A stretch of DNA of 19,565 bases, taken from contig JBBPSI010000356.1 in the NCBI GenBank assembly GCA_038093515.1, forward strand, positions 1-19,565. The letters run 5' to 3'. Shown piece after piece: positions 1-8,569 of this stretch. This stretch comes from Butyriboletus loyo (lineage: Eukaryota > Basidiomycota > Agaricomycetes > Boletales > Boletaceae). Position 1 is the first letter of the stretch. The number at the start of each line of letters is the position of its first letter. The notes below the pieces were generated by a model. The model ran no database searches. It saw nothing but the letters and a program-made list of their open reading frames with translations, and was not told the origin of the DNA. The position numbers and the translations under genes were made by a program.

Positions 1-1
1 C

Positions 2-238
2 CCAAATTTCACAAACCCTCCTCTGGAGGAAATAGACGGAGATGAGGAATACGAGATTGATCGGATCTTGTCCCATTGCGGATCGAAGGGACGTCGACAA
101 TTCCTTGTGTCCTGGAAGGGATATTCCGCAGCTGAGAACACCTGGGAACCAAATGGGAACCTGGTCCATGCGCAGGCCTTGCTCAAGGCTTATAAGCTGC
201 GCCACCCCAAGGACTTTCCCTCCCCATCTTCGCAGTAA
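2..238 (+). CDS. 3' end of Ty3/gypsy pol: integrase chromodomain tail (partial)
   Basis: The frame is open from base 2 to a TAA at 236-238, so only the last 78 residues of the polyprotein are in the window. They form a recognisable chromodomain: an acidic EYEIDRIL start, then FLVSWKGY, then ENTWEP, and a helix ending near LLKAYKLRH. In chromovirus-type Ty3/gypsy elements this domain sits at the C-terminus of the integrase and is thought to direct insertion towards particular chromatin. The aromatic cage-type residues (Y, W, W) are visible. Protease, reverse transcriptase, RNase H and the integrase core must lie upstream of the window. The next ORF starts nine bases after this stop in the same frame. 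Homology is clear; whether the element is active cannot be judged from this piece. Confidence 0.9.
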   Translation, partial: PNFTNPPLEEIDGDEEYEIDRILSHCGSKGRRQFLVSWKGYSAAENTWEPNGNLVHAQALLKAYKLRHPKDFPSPSSQ

Positions 239-578
239 AACTCGAAAATGGCCATTCCCTCTGCTGAAAATAATGCTGCTAATGACAACGAAAACCTTCC
301 CCTGCCACCTCGGCCTCCCGTCTGCTTGTCTCGTCTCCCAGTGTCCTCCCGCTGCGTCCTCTACGCCGCTATTCTGGAAAACCCTGTCGCCACCTATGCT
401 TTGGAGCAGTGTATGGACTTCACCGGGGACTATGTCCTCCGTACCCTCGCTTCTCTTTACCGCTCCTATGCCCTCGCCCGTACCGTCCACACCCGTCTTT
501 GCCCTGACAATCAGCCCCCTGTTTATGCCGCTGCCCTCGAGTCTTCCCTGATGGAAGCTCGAGGGTATACCTTGGACA

Positions 579-583
579 TCCTC
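579..583. repeat. Target-site duplication TCCTC of outer element
   Basis: TCCTC occurs directly before TGTTACAG at 584 and again at 2227-2231 directly after GCGTAACA. A 5-bp duplication is the usual size for Ty3/gypsy integrase. The same bases encode the tail of an Ile codon and a Leu codon on both sides, so the host ORF frame is unchanged once the insertion is discounted. Confidence 0.85.
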
Positions 584-702
584 TGTTACAGTTTTACCCC
601 TAAGCGTACCCTGCCACTCGTTTTCCCACGCTCACGCGTCCCCGCCACCCCCACCATCTTGCGATGCCGCCCATCGCCCGCTCCTTAGTCACCTAGTGGA
701 CG

Positions 703-707
703 TTATC
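703..707. repeat. Target-site duplication TTATC of inner element
   Basis: TTATC at 703-707 precedes the inner element and recurs at 1528-1532 right after it. In the unsplit third copy (reverse strand) the equivalent site is a single occurrence, which confirms that this is a duplicated target within the LTR. Confidence 0.85.
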
Positions 708-1527
708 TGTTACAGTTTTACCCCTAAGCGTACCCTGCCACTCGTTTTCCCATGCTCACGCGTCCCCGCCGCCCCCGCCGTCTTGCGATGCCGCCCATCG
801 CCCGCTCCCTAGTCGCCTAGTGGACGTTATCCACTTCCCCGGTCGTTCCTGCAAGTCTCAGTGACGCTACACTGAGATAGCCCCTGTCTCGTCGCCCCGT
901 CGGGCCGGACCCACAGCTGAGCTGTCGCGTCCCTCCTTTCTTTATCCAATGACATTTGGTTCATCACGTGACTAGCACGTGACTAGATTACGACGTGTCA
1001 GTACCTTCGCGTCGAGACCCGTATCCAAGGGCTCCGCTGTTCGCGTCCCCTTTGCCCTGTGGGCCGTACCTCGTGGACATCGTCACTTCGCCTTCAGCTC
1101 TTCCTATTCGCTGACGATGTCGCCATCTTGCTCGGAGCATAGCTCCCTCGTTACCGGCACTTTGCCGCTCCCCCACTTTGCCGTTATGACTCGCGTCGAC
1201 TCATAACCCCCTACCCTCGCTGCCACGCACAGCTCGGTCTGTGCGCCATATGTATTAGTATATATACTCGCACTTAGGATAGTACGAGTTCCCTAGCTAA
1301 TTCTACGCATCTACCAAGTGCATAGTAATCTAGCAGTATACCCCATCTGCCGATAGAGCCGATAAGCTTCAGCTCGATCTCGTCTGGTCGCCACCTTACG
1401 ACATCTCGCCGACACTTGCTCTGCAGAAGCCCGATAGCGTCGTCTACGCGAGTCGGCCATTTCCTCATTAGGCTCGAGCCCCTAGTCAAGTGCTCGCTGC
1501 TAGTTATTGTGCGCTATCAGCGTAACA
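708..1527 (+). mobile_element. Inner solo-LTR-like element (family X copy 2), nested in copy 1
   Basis: This is an 820-bp copy of the same family in the same orientation. It runs from TGTTACAG at 708 to GCGTAACA at 1527 and is flanked by TTATC at 703-707 and 1528-1532. Removing it and one TTATC rejoins copy 1 exactly at the position where all copies share the sequence before CACTTCC. A TATA-like stretch (TAGTATATATACTCG) is near 1256-1270. Short open frames inside it recur in all copies and are probably not genes. Confidence 0.88.
965..981. promoter_or_regulatory. Paired CACGTG E-boxes in family X element
   Basis: Two CACGTG palindromes lie 11 bp apart (965-970 and 976-981). The pair is present in all three copies (also 1665-1681 and 4457-4473). 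CACGTG is the core site of several fungal bHLH factors. Conservation inside an LTR upstream of its TATA-like region is consistent with a U3 enhancer, but binding is inferred only. Confidence 0.4.
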
Positions 1528-3193
1528 TTATCCACTTCCCTGGTCGTTCTGCGAGTCTCAGTGACGCTACACTGAGATAGCCCCTGTCTCGTCGCCCTGT
1601 CGGGCCGGACCCTTCAGTTGAGCTGTCGCGTCCCTCTTTATTTGACCAATGACATTTCTTGCATCACGTGACTAGCACGTGATTAGATTACGACGTGTCC
1701 TTACCTTTGCGTCGAGACCCGTATCCAAGGGCTCCGCCGTTCGTGCACCCTTCGCCCTGTGGGGCTGGCCTCATGGACATCGTCACTTCACGTTCAGCAC
1801 TTCTCATTCGCTGACGATGTCGCCACCTTACCCGGAGCTTTGCTCCCTCGTTACCGGCACTTTGCCGCTTCTCCATTCGCCGCTATGACTCGGACAGACT
1901 CATAGCCCTTTGCCCTTTGCTGCCACGCACAGCTCGGTCTGTGCACGATACCCACTAGTATATATACGAGTACTTAGAGAAGTACAGACTCTTTAGCTAA
2001 TTCTACGCATCTACCAAGTGCATAGTAATCTAGCAGTATACCCCATCTGCCGATAGAGCCGATAAGCTTCAGCTCGATCTTGTCTGGTCGCCACCTTACG
2101 ACATCTCGCTGACACTTGCTCTGCAGAAGCCCGATAGCATCGTCTACGCGAGTCGGCCAGTTTCCTCATTAGGCTCGAGCCCCTATAAGTGCTCGCTGCT
2201 AGCTATTGTGCGCTATCAGCGTAACATCCTCCATGCCGAAGGGTTCAGCTACGTCGTCGACCAACTCCTGTCAGGTATTCTGGCCCCTGTCCTCAGACCC
2301 ATCCTCATCGTGCTTGCTCCTAGGGAGCGGCAATTTTACCTTCACTCCGCTGACCGCATTGGCTACCTCCACCCCATGGCTCATGGCCCCAATCCAATTC
2401 CTCGCCCTCCCCCAGCAAGATCTCCTTCGCCTGTACCTGTTCCAGTGCCACCCGCCCGAGAGTCACCTGCAACCACGTTGGTAGCAGACTCATCTCGTGA
2501 GATGACAGGAGAGTCCCTGGAGTCCTTTCGGACCGACGTCGACAAGCCCCAGGTCGCTCATCGACACTCCCCCCTACCGCCTCGTACAGTGCGTCGCCAA
2601 CCTCGCCAGGCGTTACTCCAGGTCGGAGCTATTCCCGGGTCGGTCACCCTCACCGCCGCAGGACGAAGAATTGCCAACCGAGCCGTCCGCTCCGTCACCC
2701 CCCAACCATCCACTCGACGAGGAACCCCCGCCATTCAGCTCATCCCCCGCGCCACCACCCCCGCCGCCACAGCTGGCGGTTCTAATGACTCTTCGTATGG
2801 ACCCCCACCTCCCTACCTCCCCGGTCGGGGCACTCGTGATTCCCCTATCGTCATCAACGACCGATCCCCTGGTCCCAGCCCAGGCCCTGCTCGACCTCGC
2901 CTCATCCACCCGCAGCTCTGCTTTGAGTGCGGGACCGTCGGCCACTTCCGCAGGGAGTGCCCTAACTACACCTGCCCCTTCTGCCACCAGGTCGCCCCTG
3001 GTCATATACAGGAGTTTTGTCCAGAGCGTGTCTGCGGCTTATGTGGCGCTGTTGGCCATATCGTCGCCAACTGTACGTTCCGGGACGACGTCTGGGTGGA
3101 CTTCGATGGCGATGATGCTTACAACAACGACTTCAACGAGGGAGCGTCTCAATGAGGGGAGTTTTCAAGTAGTGGAGTCAGAGTCTCCACCAT

Positions 3194-3203
3194 GGGAAGG
3201 GGG
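3194..3203 (+). promoter_or_regulatory. Polypurine tract before the gypsy 3' LTR
   Basis: GGGAAGGGGG is a ten-base purine run ending three bases before the TGTTACGG that starts the LTR. This is where plus-strand priming occurs in LTR retrotransposons. The position supports the LTR boundary at 3207. Confidence 0.6.
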
Positions 3204-3206
3204 TAA

Positions 3207-3632
3207 TGTTACGGTAGTGGTATACTTTTTCCATCCACTACCACTTGGACTACTTCATTCGCCTAGCTTACAGCTAGTTCCCTTTGAACGGTACCAACCG
3301 TTCTAGCTTAGTCACCACTTCCCGTGCACGGATGCACTTTCCTTCATACTCCAGAATGTTCTAGAGTATCCCTTCCCCGTTTGTACTTTCCCTTCTCGCG
3401 GCTCGATTAGGGACATGGTCTGTGCGCAGACTCCAGTAGTATAAAGACCCAGCCTTTATACCATGTACAGTATCTAGTTCTACGCAGTAACCTGCTAGCA
3501 ATTAGTTCTCTTCCAGACTCTTAGTGTGCGCACTAAGACATAGTCTGAGACTTCTCCAGAATCGTCTCCAGAGTCCTGCGGCTACTCCAGAGTGCCGCCT
3601 CAGAGTTCTCATTGTTAGCGCCAAGCGTAACA
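3207..3632 (+). mobile_element. 3' LTR of the chromodomain Ty3/gypsy element
   Basis: The sequence runs from TGTTACGG after the polypurine tract to GCGTAACA, 426 bp, with TG...CA ends and an inverted TGTTAC/GTAACA terminus. A TATAAAG at 3440-3446 fits the U3 promoter. The 5' LTR lies outside the window, so LTR identity and the target duplication cannot be checked. Its ends resemble those of the 818-820-bp family X, but the bodies differ, so it is a separate family. Confidence 0.75.
3440..3446 (+). promoter_or_regulatory. TATA box in gypsy LTR
   Basis: TATAAAG lies about 235 bp into the LTR, in the place expected of a U3 core promoter. The assignment rests on sequence match and position only. 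Confidence 0.4.
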
Positions 3633-4888
3633 GCCTGCTACTATCACCTACCCCCCTGAGGGCCCACCCGCTACTATCACCTACCCCCCTGAGGGCCCAC
3701 CCGCTACTATCACCTACCCCCCTAAGGGCCCACCTGCTACTATCACCTACCCCCCTGAGGGCCCACCCGCTACTACCGCCTACCCCCTGAGGGCCCGCTT
3801 GTTACAACTGCCTACCCCCCTGAGGGCCCGCCCACTACTATCGCCTACTCCCCTGAGGGCCCGCTCATTACTACTGCCTACCCCCCTGAGGGCCCGCCCG
3901 CTGCTACCACCTGTTACGCTGGAGTGCGAAACAACTAGCAGCGAGCACTTGAATAGGGGCTCGAGCCTAATTGGGAAGATGGCCGACTCGTGTAGACGAC
4001 GCTATCGGGCTTCTGCAGAGCAAGTGTCGGTGAGATGTCGTAAGGTGGCGACCAGACGAGATCGAGCTGAAGCTTATCGGCTCTATCGGCAGATGGGGTA
4101 TAAGCTAGATTGCTAGGCACTTGGTAGATGCGTAGAATTAGCTAAAGAGTCTGTACTTCTCTAAGTACTCGTATATATACTACTGGGTATCGTGCACAGA
4201 CCGAGCTGTGCGTGGCAGCAAAGGGCAAAGGGCTATGAGTCTGTCTGAGTCATAGCGGCGAATGGAGAAGCGGCAAAGTGCCGGTAACGAGGGAGCGAAG
4301 CTCCGAGTAAGGTGGCGACATCGTCAGCGAATGAGAAGTGCTGAAGGTGAAGTGACGATGTCCATGAGGCCGGCCCCACAGGGCGAAGGGTGCGCGAACA
4401 GCGGAGCCCTTGGATACGGGTCTCGATGCGAAGGTACTGACACGTCGTAATCTAATCACGTGCTAGTCACGTGATGTAACAAATGTCATTGGTTAAGAAA
4501 TGAAGGATGCGACAGCTCAACTGAAGGTCCGGCCCGACGGGGCGACGAGACAGGGGCTATCTCAGTGTAGCATCACTGAGACTTGCAGGAACGACCGGGG
4601 AAGTGGATAACATCCACTAGGCGACTGGGGAGCGGGCGATGGGTGGCATCACAAGACGGCGGGGGTGGCGGGGACGCGTGAGCGTGGGAAAACGAGTGGT
4701 GGGGTACGCTTAGGGGTAAAACTGTAACACCACCTACTCCCCTGAGGGCCCGCTTGTTACTACCACTTACCCCCCTGAGGGCCCACCTGCTGCTACCACC
4801 TACCCCCCTGAGGGCCCACCCACTACTAGTATACACCCCTGAGGGCCCACTCGTTACTACCACCTACCCCCCTGAAGGTCTGCTCATT
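3633..4888. repeat. 33-bp GC-rich minisatellite, split by a family X insertion
   Basis: Tandem units of about 33 bp, with a core ACCTACCCCCCTGAGGGCCC, begin right after the LTR and run to 3911. They resume at 4730 after the inverted family X copy and fade out near 4888 with diverged units. About eight units precede the insertion and four to five follow it. Each unit holds the palindrome GGGCCC. The unit length is a multiple of three, so long proline/leucine-rich frames appear by default; these are not evidence of a gene. Confidence 0.85.
3912..4729 (-). mobile_element. Solo-LTR-like element (family X copy 3), inverted
   Basis: This 818-bp copy lies on the - strand. Read on that strand it starts TGTTACAG (at 4729) and ends at 3912. 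The direct repeat CCACC flanks it at 3907-3911 and 4730-4734, and the minisatellite continues on both sides. It is unsplit and serves as the reference for the nested pair at 584-2226. It carries the paired CACGTG sites and the TATA-like stretch. Confidence 0.88.
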
Positions 4889-5290
4889 GGTAGTATATTT
4901 GCAATACAACCATGGGATTTATCCCTAGTGGGCCTGCCCGTCTATAGGATATGCCCCCTGACAGGCCCACCCATCAACGTACTCCTGATGCACATGCAGG
5001 CCCACCCCAGGGTGCGGTACAACAAATGATATTGTCAACCTGGGGTGGCCATATACTACATGACAATGTGACTACATGGGCTCTCAGATCAATCAGATGC
5101 ACTGGATATGGAATATAGATGATGCTGGAGTGATACAGAAGCGCAATACATGAGCACGAAGGTACTGGAGCCGCATCAGACCGCGTGCAATTGGACATTC
5201 GCTGGAAAAGCCACAACTTACCATATCGAGTAACCACTCAAGTGCAACACTTTCAGGACACATGTACCAGTACGACCGAGGGTGATAGCA
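4889..5290. other. Intergenic stretch with degenerate minisatellite-like motifs
   Basis: No gene is supported here. Scattered GGCCCACCC-like motifs suggest worn repeat units. A 10-bp perfect inverted repeat (CCACCCCAGG at 5002-5011, its complement at 5039-5048) could form a hairpin with a loop of about 27 nt. The open frames reaching in from the right do not match VPS8 beyond about 5290. Confidence 0.4.
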
Positions 5291-6464
5291 AGTGAGGGCG
5301 AGGTCAAGGTCAAGGTCAGCAGCGAGTTGGCGATCCTCTCGAGTTTCAGGGTCGGGGGAAGTGGCGAGGAATATGGGGAGGTCACAGAGGATGTGAAGAT
5401 CGATGTCTTCGACATGGATATATTGCGGATACTTCTGAATATTTCGCACAATGAAGATGTTGATGAAGATGGTAGCGGAAAGCGGTAGATCTTGACGATG
5501 GATACCCTACTAATGTCATGAGAGTCTGTAAGGAACGAGTCTTCGAAGGTGATGTCCAAAGAATGAAGGAACGACTTCGCGTCGAAACGGAGTAACAATC
5601 GGGCATAAGGCTCTGCTCCATTTCCCGTGAGGATTAGATGTCCACCTTTAGAGGGCCGGACAGCAGACGTTCCGCTGAATATGAAGCTGTACACATCATA
5701 CTTCGCGCGCTCAGCTTCGTCAGGCTGTAAAGGTTCACTACTTGGATACGTCTGACCACTGAGCACGTTAATTAGGTAAGGGAAAATCTTGCATGCGTGA
5801 CGAAGTCGTGCGTTGCGCACCTGCCCCATTGGTAACCGGCAACCGACGGATCTCCAGGAAGAGGAGGAAGTTGGCGAACAAGGGTGATTAGCTCCACTAT
5901 CGGGGAGACACGGTCTTATAGGGCACGTGTATACACATAGATTAGCGCATCCCAAAGTCGATGTATCTGACAGAGCCGAATGGCTTGGTTGATGTCCAAA
6001 CACGAAGGGTCTATATGCCAAATCACTCGTTTGGCTAGAGCGGGCTGGCCAGGGTCATCATGGAGTGCCACCAGTCACTGGGTTATGCGCGGAGGCACGA
6101 AATAGATAGCGTCCGCTGCTCCAAGTAGATTCGAGTTATTCCAGCATCTTCAAAATGCTGGAACAGATCTTCGAATAGGAAATCGTAGCTATCGAGGGTA
6201 ATGCAGGAGCACGCACAACATCTGACCAGGCTTTCGAAGAGAGACGTGCGATCGACACCCCTATCATCCGGGCTAGAATGGGTACCATCCGTCATCCTTT
6301 CTTCGGAGAACGCGTAACTGGCGGATGCCCACCATCAATTCGTGCAACTTTTGTCCGGGAACTGCTTTTTGATCTTCAGCAGCATCCGGTAGTCCATTGC
6401 GCTCACCCGGCGCTTACCCGGTATAATACGAACGTGTGAGCTCAATAGCGCTGAGGAAATCACC
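5290..6464 (-). pseudogene. VPS8: VPS8 pseudogene fragment (CORVET tethering complex subunit)
   Basis: Read on the - strand, pieces in different frames line up in order with the middle of fungal Vps8, the CORVET subunit that tethers endosomes in vacuolar sorting. The order is GDFLSAIELTRSYY, ASYAFSEERMTDGTH, DYDFLFEDLFQ-like (here DSYDFLFEDLFQHFEDAGI), VIWHIDPSCLDINQAIRLC, KIFPYLINVLSGQTYP, LLLRFDAKSFLHSLDITFED and FIVRNIQKYPQYIH ending near PETREDRQLAAD. At least three in-frame stops (6414-6416, 6075-6077, 5916-5918) and about four frame changes break it. No splice pattern repairs the stops. The rest of the roughly 1,300-residue-class protein is absent on both sides. At 6464/6465 it abuts the inverted-repeat arm. 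Clearly a dead fragment; a functional copy is expected elsewhere in the genome. Confidence 0.85.
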
Positions 6465-6841
6465 AGAGTGACGCATGTAACGAGAGAAACGTGAGATGCA
6501 AGTAAAATCCGGGTTTCACGAAACCAGAAAACAGCCTGAGTAGGAGGGATAAACAGCTAATAAAAGCAAAGCAAAACAAGTCTCACAAGTGGCTCTCAGA
6601 GGGTGCGAGAGTTGGACCTGGACAAGTTGATAATAGGTTGAGACCAGAATCCTGGAACGCCAATAAACGAGAGGCGTCGAACTCGAGTCAGGAAGGACAG
6701 AGATGTCTGGCAGGATGAGCCGAGCCAGCACGCCCGAAATTATGATGAAGACAAGAGAGAGGAAAGACTCACCAGGTTGTTCTGTGGAGTGAACGAGGCT
6801 AGACAATCATTCTGACGCCTCTACTGCTGGGCGAAAATGGC

Positions 6842-7155
6842 GTGAAGGGCAGCGGGGGAATTGAACATTGTCAGACCGGCATGAGGACGGCATACCTGCT
6901 TCGTGCCAATGACACCCGGATGAACTCAAAAAAAAAAGGCTCAAAAGACCTGACAACGAAGACGTCGATCCTGCGAATGCTCGTTTGTACCGTTTTAACG
7001 AGCGCCATGTACATTGTCCATCCAGCTCTTTACGAACCCTGTCACTCACTGAAAAGCGAAATCGGTGACTACGCGTATGGATTCCAGCCATGGCGTAAAA
7101 TTGTACATGCAAGAACGAAGATCTCTCAGCCAACATACGTCTGGGGTGGTGCGAG
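6842..7155 (+). other. ORF of about 100 codons kept in both inverted-repeat arms
   Basis: A frame of roughly 100 codons here has a counterpart on the opposite strand at 14227-14559. Both read through segments such as AYLLRANDT, TSILRMLVCT and LKSEIGDxAYGFQPWR. The length difference in the A-rich stretch near 6935 is a multiple of three. This may mean a small real protein or simply a recent duplication. No family is recognised. In arm A the hAT insertion truncates it. Confidence 0.3.
7148..7155. repeat. hAT 8-bp target-site duplication, left copy
   Basis: GGTGCGAG is repeated at 8296-8303. Eight bases is the hallmark size for hAT. The other inverted-repeat arm has one copy in unbroken sequence. 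Confidence 0.9.
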
Positions 7156-7304
7156 TAGTGATGGATGTGTCCGGTTCTAAACGTCAGTTCGAACCGGACT
7201 TCTCCTGAACTGAATGTCAGGTTTGGTTCAGCGTTCAGTGGTGGTGCTGAACTGAACCGAATGTTTGGTTCACGTTCATCTGCTCCTGAACTTTTTCAGT
7301 TGGG

Positions 7305-7332
7305 TTCAAACGCGTTCGAACGCGTTCGAACC
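7305..7332. repeat. Left subterminal repeat cluster of the hAT element
   Basis: Overlapping TTCGAACGCG units give a near-palindromic stretch. A related cluster lies at 8134-8160 near the right end. Subterminal motif clusters are transposase binding sites in several hAT elements, so the same role is inferred here. Confidence 0.55.
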
Positions 7333-7591
7333 TGTTGTGTCCGTTGTACTAGTATACTGCCTATGCCAGACCAGTAATATTACTCGTTCCATTATCTTCA
7401 AGCTCCCAAGCTTAATGCAGACATTTGGTGAAACATCCGAAGAAAAGCACAGCCACAGTGTGAACCTTCGCACAGGATCGGCACCTCCGAGGTGCGCGAC
7501 CTCCGACCACCTGGTACTTCTGTGAACAGACTATCACTGTCAGAATCTGGCCATCTGATTCTTCCAGGTCTCTATTATTGTCTGGCTTTGG

Positions 7592-8053
7592 ATGCAACAA
7601 GCAATTCATGCAGAGAAGCAGGCACAACGTGCCACCAATCCCCATGCCGAACTGACATCATATTTGACAAGCCCACTCGAGGAGGAAGTCAGTGACGTCG
7701 TGCAGTGGTGGGGGGTAGGCCACTTTTGCTCATGTCCATAGTATATGATTATATTTCCTCAAAAAATGTTCACAGCGACACTCAATCCAGTATCCAACAC
7801 TCTCTCGTATGGCGCATGACTACCTAGCCATTCCAGGATCTGCAACACTTCTGAACGAGCATTCTCATCTGGTGGGCTCACCGGGACATCACGCCGTAAT
7901 CGGATCACCCCTGAAATGTTTGAAGTCCTACAGTTGCTAAAGAGTGGCAATGGACACATTCAGGCTGCAGTCGAGGCAGAGTTGCATGCTCACAAGGCAG
8001 CACTCTTTGCTCAGTTCACTCAGGGAAATGACTCTGATGCTATGTCTGCATAA
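7592..8053 (+). pseudogene. hAT transposase C-terminal relic (dimerisation domain)
   Basis: From about 7592 the frame reads AELTSYLTSPLEEEV and SDVVQWWG, the usual lead-in to the hAT C-terminal domain. A 61-nt intron at 7715-7775 (GTAGGC...TTCACAG) then joins to RHSIQYPTLSRMAHDYLAI. The signature SERAFSSGGLTGTSRRNRIT follows, then PEMFEVLQLLKS and a TAA at 8051-8053. The domain matches the hAT dimerisation region (Dimer_Tnp_hAT). A one-base deletion near 7848 breaks the frame between the GSAT and SERAF segments. The catalytic core upstream is missing, so the protein is dead twice over. The intron call is inferred from the reading frame on both sides. Confidence 0.88.
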
Positions 8054-8133
8054 GTAGCTGTCCCCTTGTAACCGTATATAGAGCTCGTTAGATATCTATC
8101 GTTGTTCCAGTAGTATAATCAAAACTCAAAGCC

Positions 8134-8160
8134 TGAACGCGTTCGAACACGTTCGAACGC
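8134..8160. repeat. Right subterminal repeat cluster of the hAT element
   Basis: AACGCGTTCGAACACGTTCG and following bases mirror the left cluster at 7305-7332. Together with the GAAC-rich flanks they define the symmetrical ends of the transposon. Confidence 0.55.
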
Positions 8161-8569
8161 GAACTGAACACTGGGTTCGGTCCATCTAGCGTTCGGTTCT
8201 AGGTTCACCTCTTGGTGCGAACCTGAACCGAAGTCCGGTTCAGCGTTCAAAAGAAAACCCAGAGAACTGAATTGAACTGAACTTTTCCAACACTAGGTGC
8301 GAGACCACGTCATTCAGACGATACCGATATGGCGTAGATTAAGCGAAAGAAATTGAGGAATCGAATCGAATCTCACTTGAATGATACACTATCGAGACCA
8401 CGCGCAAGCTGAGCGTACGGTAGGTTTATGCTCGGAAGTAGATTTGGCGTCTACGGGACATGATTTTGGTGAGCTTATACATGAAGAAATCCGCGATGCA
8501 CCTCGGAGGACATTGCCTCATTGTTCGGTCTCATCTGAGATGTAGCCTGCCGTACGGCGCACATGAGGA

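Larger units (their letters stand above)
584..2226 (+). mobile_element. Outer solo-LTR-like element (family X copy 1), interrupted by copy 2
   Basis: It begins TGTTACAG at 584 and ends GCGTAACA at 2226, flanked by the 5-bp direct repeat TCCTC (579-583 and 2227-2231). Its own sequence is 584-707 plus 1533-2226, 818 bp in all; the rest is a second copy of the same element. TG...CA ends, an inverted TGTTAC/GTAACA terminus, 5-bp target duplication and a TATA-like stretch before a U5-like tail fit a retroviral-type LTR. No primer-binding site, polypurine tract or coding internal region is present, so a solo LTR left by LTR-LTR recombination is the simplest reading. A small non-autonomous LTR-type element is the alternative. 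It landed in the zinc-knuckle ORF. Confidence 0.85.
248..3155 (+). pseudogene. Zinc-knuckle ORF downstream of pol, split by nested LTR insertions
   Basis: An ATG at 248 opens a frame that runs to 583, is interrupted by 584-2226 plus a duplicated TCCTC, and resumes at 2232 to a TGA at 3153-3155. Across the duplicated target the two halves are in the same frame, giving about 419 codons before the insertion. The N-terminal half looks globular. The middle is rich in proline, serine and arginine. The C-terminus has three zinc knuckles: CX2CX4HX4C at 2919-2960, a variant CX2CX6HX4C at 2974-3021 and a canonical one at 3034-3075, then an acidic tail. Such knuckles bind nucleic acid and are typical of Gag nucleocapsid, but this ORF lies after the pol stop, not before pol. 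A gag-like or accessory role is inferred. The copy is broken by the insertion. Confidence 0.75.
7156..8295 (+). mobile_element. hAT-superfamily DNA transposon relic, 1140 bp
   Basis: The ends are imperfect terminal inverted repeats: TAGTGATGGA at the left, and TAGTGTTGGA as the reverse complement of the right end. An 8-bp target duplication GGTGCGAG lies at 7148-7155 and 8296-8303. The inverted arm B carries the uninterrupted site at about 14240-14262. Both ends hold subterminal clusters of TTCGAACGCG-type motifs and repeated GAACTGAAC-like words. Inside is the 3' part of a hAT transposase gene, so this is an internally deleted, non-autonomous derivative. Confidence 0.9.

Noticed and set aside
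979..1206. Open frames of 60-75 codons inside the family X elements, seen in all three copies
   Set aside because: They recur only because the repeat recurs, exist on both strands at the same place, and show no known motif; treated as chance frames within an LTR.
584..2226. Reading the two tandem family X copies as 5' and 3' LTRs of one element
   Set aside because: No internal region lies between them, and each has its own 5-bp target duplication, which fits nesting instead.
3524..4116. Proline/leucine-rich open frames across the minisatellite
   Set aside because: A 33-bp unit is a multiple of three and rarely has stops, so long frames arise automatically; there is no start context or conserved domain.
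5002..5048. Hairpin-forming repeat as a Helitron 3' end
   Set aside because: No CTRR terminus at the expected distance and no matching 5' end was found by eye.
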